A DNA stretch of 5,908 nucleotides from JAVKSL01 sp039583695 (GTDB lineage: Bacteria > Actinomycetota > Acidimicrobiia > Acidimicrobiales > JAJPHD01), in contig JAVKSL010000135.1 of NCBI GenBank assembly GCA_039583695.1, positions 1 through 5,908 on the forward strand, read 5' to 3'. Of this stretch, positions 1 through 5,148 are shown piece after piece. Each line of letters opens with the position of its first letter. Position 1 is the first letter of the stretch. Position numbers and translations under genes: made by a program. The notes beneath the pieces were generated by a model, which was not told the DNA's origin, did not search any database, and saw nothing but the letters and a program-made list of their open reading frames with translations.

Positions 1-63
1 CTTCGCCTCCTCAACCTCCTCCACGTCGACCCACGAATCCATCGATAACTCACGCCCTTCCAT
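1..63 (-). CDS. Possible N-terminus of a small DNA-binding protein, cut by the window edge
   Basis: On the minus strand an open frame starts at ATG 63-61, with a second in-frame ATG at 42-40, and runs off the left edge. The second start gives MDSWVDVEEVEEAK. This resembles the opening of small excisionase or MerR-like helix-turn-helix proteins, in which a Trp is followed by a 'sVeEva' first helix. That family link is an inference from 14 residues. Ribosome-binding support is weak: a GGAAGGG lies about 12 nt before the second ATG and nothing good lies before the first. It would be divergent from the reading frame at 83-394. The alternative is a chance open frame. Confidence 0.27.
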   Translation of the reverse strand, partial: MEGRELSMDSWVDVEEVEEAK

Positions 64-82
64 GTGCGGAAGACCGGTCTAG

Positions 83-394
83 GGTGGCGCGGTCCGCTGG
101 CGCTCCCCGCGCTGCAAACAATGTTCGGTAAGCCACTCGGGGGCGGCTCCTCCCGAGTCGGGTCTGGAGGGACGACTGTGCCTGCCGGAGCCACGGGCTG
201 TTCAAACCTGCTCTACTTACGTCAAGCGAATCGACGCCGTACTCGAAGGTTTCAACCACGGTCGCCTCGACCACCTGCCTCCTGCTCTGTACTTCGAGCG
301 GCACCGGGACCAGCTTCTGCCGGAGCTGGATTCGGAGACGATCCAGCGAGCTGTAAAACTGTTCGAAGCCGCTAACAGCCAGCTGCACTCCTAG
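83..394 (+). pseudogene. C-terminal remnant of an unrecognised protein
   Basis: This frame is open from just after TAG 80-82 to the stop TAG at 392-394, with no ATG or GTG start inside it. The last 59 codons, from about 215, look genuinely coding. They begin TYVKRIDAVLEG and are charged and amphipathic, with a helix-like stretch ETIQRAVKLFEAANSQ before the stop. Their third positions are G/C-rich. The first 40 codons are Cys- and Ser-rich (RCKQC, RLC, QTC) and less convincing, so the true join could be anywhere between 83 and 215, perhaps through a frameshift. I do not recognise the family. The frame ends convergently with the minus-strand gene stopping at 446. It could instead be a whole small gene using a rare start, but a truncated tail is more likely. 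Confidence 0.4.
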
Positions 395-413
395 TCTGCG
401 GCGCTAATTCGTG

Positions 414-434
414 TCCGGGACCCTTGGTACCGGA
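414..434. terminator. Hairpin between convergent stop codons, possible terminator
   Basis: The 51-bp gap between the plus-strand stop (392-394) and the minus-strand stop (446-448) holds a compact stem. TCCGG (414-418) pairs with CCGGA (430-434). After a G/A mismatch, ACC (420-422) pairs with GGT (426-428) around a CTT loop. No T-run follows on either strand, so it is not a textbook intrinsic terminator. Position between convergent genes is the main argument. Confidence 0.35.
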
Positions 435-445
435 TGGGGCATGCC

Positions 446-1555
446 TCACCCAGATGCCTGGAGCTCCTCGCGGATCACGTCGATGGCGTGGGCGACCGTC
501 GCTTGCACCTGGGTCCAGGCTGCCGGCCAGTCGCTGACTGGATAGCCGAGTCCGAGTACAGCGTGGGCGCGGACTGCCTTGGCTTGGGCACCCACGTGTT
601 GCGCCGCGGCCCGCAATGCCCTTGCCGCGTCGAGCCGCTCCACTGCCTCTGCGACTCGAGGAGCCGCCTCGCTGGGAAGCTGCGTCGCCAGGAATGGCGC
701 GATTCGCTGGAGCGGGTGGCCATCGACTCCTGGGCAGCCGGGCACGAGGAGGCCTTTTAGCACTTCAGCCAACGCGCTGAGCGCGGAGTCGGCTTCCTCG
801 GGCGAGGAGACGTCGAAGGCCAAGCGAGCCGATCGCTCGATGCCAGGAGACCCGATGAGGGGGTCGCCGAACCGAAGCCGCCAGACCGTGTCGAGATAGT
901 CGATCGATGCTGGGAGGGAGAACGGTGACACCGGAACGTGCGGCCGGTCGAGCAGCGACGTCGGCACGAGGAGGTTGCCGAGGCGGTCGAGATACTCATC
1001 GACGGTTCGGATGCCGGCGAAGCGCCGGACGTGGGGGGACAATTCGATGATCCATTCCGCATTGAGGTCGCCCCTGATCTGGCACTGCCAGGTCGCTGGT
1101 TCCTTGGAGAGGAAGTCGAGCAGCGAGGAGTTGGGTGGCATGGTGGGTCGGAGCTGTGGGGCGATGTCCTGGCTGGTTGCCACCGGGCGTTCGTTGGCAA
1201 AGGGATCGAGGTTCACGTTCGACCGGATCGTCCCCAACGCCCCGACCAGGGCGCAGAACTCCGCGACCAACCCTGCGGCCAGCTGTACGTGACGCAGTCC
1301 GGCCATTCGCAAGCCGATCTGGTCTTGAGGTTGCGGGGACGAGGGTCGGGTAGGCCACAGAAACCCGTAGTTGTGCGTCGACTCGGTGGGCATCCCGGCG
1401 ACGATGCTCCAGGCATCGAGGTTCCGTCGTTCCATGGTCTCTTCGAGCCAGGCCCACGATGGCCACCTGTTGTGCTGCAGGTAGATCGTCGCCACGACAT
1501 CGAGTACGAGCTGCTGTTCCTCGGTCGGGTTGGCGGTCAGCGGGTCGGCGACCAT
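446..1555 (-). CDS. Hypothetical protein, 369 aa, possible winged-helix N-terminus; partner of a restriction endonuclease remnant
   Basis: The stop is TGA at 448-446. I place the start at ATG 1555-1553 (MVADPLTANPTEEQQ), because the 39 codons upstream in this frame overlap the end of the preceding gene and look non-coding. An AGGACGG lies about 12 nt before this ATG. Residues about 10-85 look like a compact winged-helix fold: a helix with VLDVVATIYLQHNRWPSW, a second helix with ETMERR, an aromatic turn NYGFLWP, and then a helix with GLRMAGLRHV. The middle is mixed and proline-containing. The last ~90 residues are strongly helical (ERLDAARALRAAAQHVGAQ) and end with a DWPAAW motif and IREEL. 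There is no signal peptide, membrane segment or recognisable catalytic motif. It lies 52 bp downstream of the endonuclease remnant on the same strand, so the two were probably co-transcribed. A DNA-binding or regulatory role beside the nuclease is inference only; I do not recognise the family. Confidence 0.72.
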   Translation of the reverse strand: MVADPLTANPTEEQQLVLDVVATIYLQHNRWPSWAWLEETMERRNLDAWSIVAGMPTESTHNYGFLWPTRPSSPQPQDQIGLRMAGLRHVQLAAGLVAEFCALVGALGTIRSNVNLDPFANERPVATSQDIAPQLRPTMPPNSSLLDFLSKEPATWQCQIRGDLNAEWIIELSPHVRRFAGIRTVDEYLDRLGNLLVPTSLLDRPHVPVSPFSLPASIDYLDTVWRLRFGDPLIGSPGIERSARLAFDVSSPEEADSALSALAEVLKGLLVPGCPGVDGHPLQRIAPFLATQLPSEAAPRVAEAVERLDAARALRAAAQHVGAQAKAVRAHAVLGLGYPVSDWPAAWTQVQATVAHAIDVIREELQASG

Positions 1556-1607
1556 GCAGGCACGGTAGCCGTCCTGTTGACCCGCCCGGACCGAGCATTC
1601 GCCTTGT

Positions 1608-2210
1608 TCAAGTGTCGGTGGACCAGTGGCGCCCGTCGTGAGCGAACCAGACCCGTGCTCCCGTGACGGCATTCTTTAGGACCCAGGCGATGGTGTCCAA
1701 GCCGCCTACGCTGAAGTCGAACGGTGCGTCGCTGTCTCCGACCTCCGCGGTGACCTTGCGGAGGTTTCCCACCCGTTCCCCGTCTCTCAGCAGCAGTTCG
1801 GCGCCGTCGAAAATCCGTTGCACGGGATGGAACGCTGCTGGGGGTTGGCCGAGGGGGGCGGTCTCTCCGTCTACCAGGAGTTCGACAAGGCCACGACGAG
1901 TACCGTCTGGGTATTCCACCTCCATCCATCCGGCCATGCTGCCCTCGGGTGGGTCGCCGAGCAGCTCGACATGGACATTCCGGGCGACTGGGCGTCGGGC
2001 GATGGCGGTGACGTTGATCTGCATGATGCGGCCGGTGGTGTCGGCTTCCGTTGGTGCCCGTAGCTCAAGCAGAAGGACGTCCTTGCTCTCTCCGACGATC
2101 CGAGCACCCTTCTGGAAGCCGGTGGTGGTCACCATGACCCCGACACAGCGCTGGTCAGTGAGGGCCGCAATGTCTCGAACGACCCCATCGAAGGCAAATA
2201 CCGCCGCCTG
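1608..2210 (-). pseudogene. 5'-truncated Mrr/PDDEXK-type restriction endonuclease
   Basis: The frame stays open on the minus strand up to ATG 2345-2343, but family-like sequence begins only near 2201, at VFAFDGVVRD. The diagnostic block is VGVMVTTTGFQKGA followed by LLLELRAPTEAD. This matches the region after the catalytic core in Mrr-like restriction endonucleases, where a '+VFAFd.VvrDig..GvlvTTtGfq.GA' pattern is typical. The D...ExK residues that cut DNA should lie just upstream and are absent; the sequence there is antisense to an unrelated plus-strand gene tail. The C-terminal ~120 residues look intact, ending in WVLKNAVTGARVWFAHDGR. The 369-residue gene follows 52 bp downstream. The nuclease activity is probably lost. 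A gene finder would likely call 1608-2345 as one CDS, but I consider the first ~45 codons spurious. The family link is from remembered motifs, not a search. Confidence 0.68.
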
Positions 2211-2333
2211 CTTCAAAACGAGCGGCGGGCTCGCTCCGCCGAGCGCTACGTGGCCAGGGAGGTCTACAAGTCCCTCGTCACCGAGGCTCGTGATGTCAAG
2301 CTTGTGACCCCCGCTCCCGTGGCGGCGGCATGA
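2205..2333 (+). pseudogene. C-terminal tail of an unknown gene, overlapping the next start (ATGA)
   Basis: The plus-strand frame ending at TGA 2331-2333 reads NERRARSAERYVAREVYK and then SLVTEARDVKLVTPAPVAAA: a charged helix followed by an Ala/Pro-rich end typical of actinobacterial C-termini. The frame is open back to 2064 but has no ATG or GTG, and upstream of about 2205 it only shadows the endonuclease. The join therefore falls near 2200-2217. The stop overlaps the ATG at 2330 of the next frame as ATGA, the usual sign of translational coupling within an operon. I do not recognise the family. Support is from composition and the overlap only. Confidence 0.4.
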
Positions 2334-2784
2334 CAACGACGACAACGGTGCCGCCGCTCGACGCTTCCGACCGTGGCCCAGATGTCAAGGAGGTCTTGAC
2401 ATCTGGTGCGGTCACCGCTTGCTACTACGTCCCCCGTCCCGACCAGCGCCCCGACTGTGAGCGCCTGGTGGTGGTGCGCTACAGCCCAACACCGCTATGT
2501 GGCGACCGCGACCGACGGCGCTCCTCGGTGGGCAAGGGCATGGTCGCCGTCCCCTGCCCGACCCCACCACCCTGGTCGACATCGTGGCGGCCTGGCGGGC
2601 ATGCATCCGAGCCGAAGACGCTCTCCGCTACGCCGTGGTCCGAGCCCGGAAGGCCGGCCAACCGTGGTCAGCCGTCGGCACCGTCCTCGACACCACCCGT
2701 CAAGCAGCCCAACAGCGCTTCGCCGCGCTCGTCGAGCAGCACGCTGAACTGCCCGAACAGGAGAAACCCATTGTTTTCCCTTGA
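2330..2784 (+). pseudogene. Small helix-turn-helix protein, probably frameshifted
   Basis: The convincing part is 2554-2784. It reads LPDPTTLVDIVAAWRAC and then a helix EDALRYAVVRARKAG, followed by QPWSAVGTVLDTTRQAAQQRF and a short acidic tail. 'W..vG..L.tTRQAAqqRF' is a typical helix-turn-helix of the kind found in small actinobacterial regulators, with TRQAAQQR as the recognition helix. Upstream, the frame from ATG 2330 reads MTTTTTVPPLDAS and later CERLVVVRY, with good G/C third positions until about 2550. Adding one C to the CCCC run at 2551-2554 would join the two as MVAVPLPDPTTL, giving about 151 residues. A second slip between 2480 and 2540 cannot be excluded, since a third frame there also reads plausibly. 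An intact shorter gene could start at ATG 2497. A perfect palindrome lies inside the 5' part and another overlaps the stop. DNA binding is inferred; the target is unknown. Confidence 0.5.
2378..2406. repeat. Perfect 12-bp palindrome with a Shine-Dalgarno-like loop
   Basis: Arms CCAGATGTCAAG (2378-2389) and CTTGACATCTGG (2395-2406) are exact reverse complements around the 5-nt loop GAGGT. AAGGAGGT (2387-2394) across the loop is a near-ideal ribosome-binding sequence, and GTG codon 2406-2408 follows 11 nt later. The right arm also contains TTGACA, a -35-like hexamer, but I see no good -10. Its core matches the palindrome at 2780-2806. It could be an operator for the helix-turn-helix protein, an RNA hairpin, or a recombination site. 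Confidence 0.7.
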
Positions 2785-2806
2785 CATAGGAGTGCCCTAT
2801 GTCAAG
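2780..2806. repeat. Perfect 11-bp palindrome over two convergent stop codons and the IS110 right end
   Basis: Arms CTTGACATAGG (2780-2790) and CCTATGTCAAG (2796-2806) are exact reverse complements around the loop AGTGC. The left arm supplies the TGA (2782-2784) that ends the helix-turn-helix gene. The right arm supplies the minus-strand TGA (2804-2802) that ends the transposase. The proposed IS110 right end falls at about 2789, so the palindrome straddles it. No T-run follows on either side, so a bidirectional terminator is possible but unproven. Confidence 0.72.
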
Positions 2807-4001
2807 CCGCCGCCGTTTGACGGCCCCGATGCAGGGCGGGATCGAAGGCGACGCGGTCTTGCCAGCAGCGCCAGATGATCCGCAGCCACGCCCGAGCGAG
2901 AATCCGGATGGCGTGCGGATGGCGACAGCCTTGCTCGATGGCGCGCTTGTAGATGTCAGCTGCCCAGGGATCGGCCATTCGGCTTCCGTTGGCGAAGTCC
3001 ATCACCGCGGCTCTCAGGCTCTTGTTGCACGACCAGCGGAACACGGCTCGTTCGTGTTTGCCGGACTGGCGCGTTGAGGGACAAGCGCCGGCAAGGCCTG
3101 CCAGAGCATCGTCGGTGGGGAAGCGCTCCCGGCAATCTCCTATCTCGCCCAGCAGACTGGCGGCGCGCACGGTGCCCGAGCGGGGGAGGCTGGAAAAGAT
3201 GTGCTGGTCTGGGTGGGCGACAAAGCGGGCTGCGATCTCGTCTTCGAGGGCTCCGATCTGTTCATTCAGAGCCTCAAGCATGGTGACCAGGCCGAGTGTG
3301 ATCCGACCTCGGGCGTCGCCCTCCGCACCGACCAGGCCCGGTGCCGCTCCGCCCAGTCGTGCGTAGAGCACCTCGGCACTGATGCCTCCGCTGTAGCTGA
3401 CCGATCTCAACCAGATCCCAAGGCGCTTCGGGGAGAGCCAGGAAGCTTTGCTGACAGTCGGGATTCGACGCAGAAACGCCAGGCTGATGGTGCTGTTGGG
3501 CTTGGCGAACAGCCCGATCGCTCCGGGGAAGGCCAGCTCCAGGTTGGCTCGCAGCTGGTTGAGGACCTGGACCCTGGTCTCCACCAGGTCCTTACGCGAG
3601 CGACACAGCGCCCGAAGAGCCCGGGTCGCAGGTGCGTCCTCGCTCAACGGCTTCCAGCGATGGCCGTCGGTGCGCAGTGTGTCCGCCAGCACGTACGCGT
3701 CGAAGCGGTCGTCCTTGTTCCCCGCGGAGCCGTAGCGGGTCCGCAAAGCCTTGACCTGACGGCTCGGTATGACGAACACATCCACCGAGGCGTCCAACAG
3801 CTCCTCGACTACGGGTCCGTCGCCACGCTCGATGGCCACCTTGGAGACCGATGCTTTTGCCAGACGCTTGATCATGGCCCGAATAGAGCCGGCGTCGTGA
3901 GTGAAATCGAACCGATCGATCACCGCCCCTGTGCCATCAAGGACACAAGCAACGTGAACCTCAGATGCCCAGTCGATCCCTGCTATTGCATTATCTGACA
4001 C
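2802..4001 (-). CDS. IS110-family transposase (DEDD recombinase)
   Basis: This is a 399-residue recombinase that would excise and insert the element under guidance of a bridge RNA. I choose GTG 4001-3999 as the start (MSDNAIAGIDWA) because GAGGGAGG lies 5 nt upstream; the GTG at 4064 would extend the protein by 21 residues but has no such site. The N-terminal RuvC-like domain shows the DEDD residues: D10 in AGIDWA, E58 in VAIERGDG, and D98 and D101 in KDDRFDAYVLAD. A helical linker with VQVLNQLRANLE follows. The C-terminal Tnp_20-type domain runs from about residue 265, with SLPRSGTVRAASLLGEIGD and then GACPSTRQSGKHE. S313 in that motif matches the essential serine of the family. No frameshift is visible and the length is normal, so the enzyme may be active. 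The family call is firm; activity is inference. Confidence 0.93.
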   Translation of the reverse strand: MSDNAIAGIDWASEVHVACVLDGTGAVIDRFDFTHDAGSIRAMIKRLAKASVSKVAIERGDGPVVEELLDASVDVFVIPSRQVKALRTRYGSAGNKDDRFDAYVLADTLRTDGHRWKPLSEDAPATRALRALCRSRKDLVETRVQVLNQLRANLELAFPGAIGLFAKPNSTISLAFLRRIPTVSKASWLSPKRLGIWLRSVSYSGGISAEVLYARLGGAAPGLVGAEGDARGRITLGLVTMLEALNEQIGALEDEIAARFVAHPDQHIFSSLPRSGTVRAASLLGEIGDCRERFPTDDALAGLAGACPSTRQSGKHERAVFRWSCNKSLRAAVMDFANGSRMADPWAADIYKRAIEQGCRHPHAIRILARAWLRIIWRCWQDRVAFDPALHRGRQTAAA

Positions 4002-4004
4002 CAC

Positions 4005-4220
4005 AACCTCCCTCGTCTCGATCGGATGCCTCACCGAAAGGCGGCGTTGGTGCTGGTCGCTCACTGCAAGGCGCTCGAAGCGCGTGGCCCTATCGCCAGT
4101 CTCAACGCCGGACCGCCGGGTCCTGCTCCACTCCTATTGGCCCTCGAAGGGCAAGCATCAAAAGCAGTGACCCGACGGCTACCGGCTCAGCACCAACATC
4201 CTGACGGACGTCGGCACTCC
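4005..4220 (-). ncRNA. Candidate IS110 bridge RNA in the transposase leader
   Basis: IS110-subgroup elements encode a structured guide RNA of roughly 180 nt between the left end and the transposase. This stretch is the right size and place, and the IstA frame ends inside it at 4179. It contains three compact stems: GCGCT/AGCGC at 4071-4083 (loop CGA), GGACC/GGTCC at 4110-4123 (loop GCCG) and GCCCT/AGGGC at 4140-4152 (loop CGA). A 7-bp long-range pairing, GCAGTGA (4164-4170) with TCACTGC (4061-4067), encloses all three. Between two stems the RNA would carry AUAGGAGUG (4137-4129), identical to plus-strand 2787-2795 at the element's right end. The exact RNA ends and guide loops are not resolved; no covariance model was run. 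Confidence 0.45.
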
Positions 4221-5054
4221 CATGGTGGACCAGTGAGCATCGTGGCCGTTCCTGTTGACCAGCTCCTGGCAGGCCGCCTCCAAACGTGCCCGGTTGCGTT
4301 TCCCGAGGCCGGACAGGATGTTCTGGCAGTCGAGGTAGCCCTGGGCCTCGATCACGTGCCGATCCAAGATCTGTTCGATCATCGTCACGGTCGCTGGCCC
4401 GAAGGCGCGTGCCCGGTCGATGAACCAGCGCCGCGACCACAACCCATCGACGTCGCGGTGCTGGGCGGGGACGTGCTCGGCCAGGGTCGAGTACTGGCCC
4501 TTGCGGCCCTTCAGGCGTCGGTGCTCGCAGACGATGTCGACGCCGTCGAAGATCGTCACCGTCGAGGTGGTCAATCGCACCCGCAGCAGCCTGCCCGCCA
4601 GTCGGTGGGGAACCGAGTAGTGCTGATAGTCGGCGGTGATGTGATAGTTCCTCCCCGCCTTCAGTTCCTTCCACTGCACCTCTTCGAACCGGGTGTCGGG
4701 CAACGGCGCCAGCAGCGGGGCCTCTTCGGTGCTGAACCGTTCCCATCGGGTCGTGTCGTCGGCGCGACGAAGATCATGGTTGATCTCCCACACCCGCTCG
4801 TCGATCGCCTCGTTCAACTCGGAAAGGCTCGTCCACACCTCACCCTCGAGATAGCCGATCACCCGCTTGTTCACGATGTTCACCGCATTTTCCGCGGCCG
4901 CCTTATCGCGAGGCTTCCGGGAGCGGGCCGGCACGATCGCCGTCTGGTAGTGGTCGGCCAACTGCTGATAGCGAGCGTTGATGACTCGCGCCTCATCGCC
5001 CTTGGCCCGCTGGTGCGTCGACGTGGTCGGGTTGTCGGGCACGACGATCGCGAC
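4179..5054 (-). pseudogene. istA: IS21-family transposase IstA, C-terminal remnant
   Basis: This is the C-terminal ~280 residues of an IstA DDE transposase. Family-like sequence begins at about AIVVPDNPTTST, where the Asp of VPDN is the second catalytic Asp. It continues through RYQQLADHYQTAIVPARSRK, PRDKAAAENAVN (likely the catalytic Glu region), and SLSELNEAIDERVWEINHD. Further blocks are WERF, the conserved HYSVP, QYSTLAEHVPAQHRDV, and GLGKRNRARLEAACQEL. The N-terminal helix-turn-helix and the first catalytic Asp are missing, so the fragment cannot be active. The frame is open to 5174, but beyond about 5054 it is antisense to the recombinase. After STM (near 4221) the protein leaves the expected family sequence and ends in 13 unrelated residues, which I take as IS110 leader. 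No istB is present in the window. Confidence 0.85.
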
Positions 5055-5148
5055 GACCCCGATGATATGAGGGTGATATGAGGGTGATCCACCACCTGAT
5101 CGGACCGGTCGGTCAAGCTCTGGGCTCAGTCCTCTATCAAGGAGCGCC
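5055..5148. other. Spacer between the istA remnant and the recombinase
   Basis: This 94-bp stretch holds an 11-bp tandem duplication, the 8-bp palindrome GACCGGTC (5103-5110) and the recombinase ribosome-binding site AAGGAG at 5139-5144. It should contain the recombinase promoter, but I see no convincing -35/-10 pair. It also holds the break where IstA homology stops. Confidence 0.5.
5064..5085. repeat. 11-bp tandem duplication
   Basis: GATATGAGGGT occurs twice without a gap (5064-5074 and 5075-5085), followed by a partial third copy GAT. It sits just outside the point where IstA homology ends, so it may be a slippage product or a scar of the junction. Confidence 0.8.

Larger units (their letters stand above)
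2789..4220 (-). mobile_element. IS110-family insertion sequence, about 1.43 kb, apparently complete
   Basis: The element holds one transposase on the minus strand, only about 13 bp of sequence after its stop, and about 215 bp of leader before its start. That asymmetry fits the IS110 subgroup rather than IS1111. I place the ends at an 8-bp inverted repeat: GGAGTGCC reads inward from 2789 on the plus strand and inward from 4220 on the minus strand. The left end also coincides with where the neighbouring IstA protein stops resembling its family, just after STM near 4221. The length is usual for the family. IS110 elements often lack clear inverted repeats and make no target duplication, so the ends may be a few bases off. 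The flanks are unrelated to each other. Confidence 0.62.

Noticed and set aside
50..388. 112-codon minus-strand open frame
   Set aside because: Antisense to the plus-strand tail at 215-394, with no ribosome-binding site or family-like motif.
437..444. GGCATGCC 8-bp palindrome
   Set aside because: Short self-complementary words of this kind are frequent in GC-rich DNA; nothing else supports a function.
938..1666. 242-codon plus-strand open frame
   Set aside because: It is exactly antisense to the better-supported 369-residue minus-strand gene, reads as low-complexity Arg/Gly/Pro-rich protein, and is a usual by-product of high GC.
1663..2307. 214-codon plus-strand open frame
   Set aside because: Ser/Arg/Pro-rich shadow of the endonuclease remnant.
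2396..2427. TTGACA as a -35 promoter box with a -10 near TTGCTA or TACTAC
   Set aside because: At 17-nt spacing the hexamer is TTGCTA, a poor -10, and TACTAC would need a 21-nt spacer. The TTGACA is explained by the palindrome.
3201..3998. 265-codon plus-strand open frame
   Set aside because: Antisense to the IS110 transposase, whose catalytic motifs are all in place.
4026..5081. 351-codon plus-strand open frame
   Set aside because: Antisense to the clear IstA remnant; no recognisable motif.
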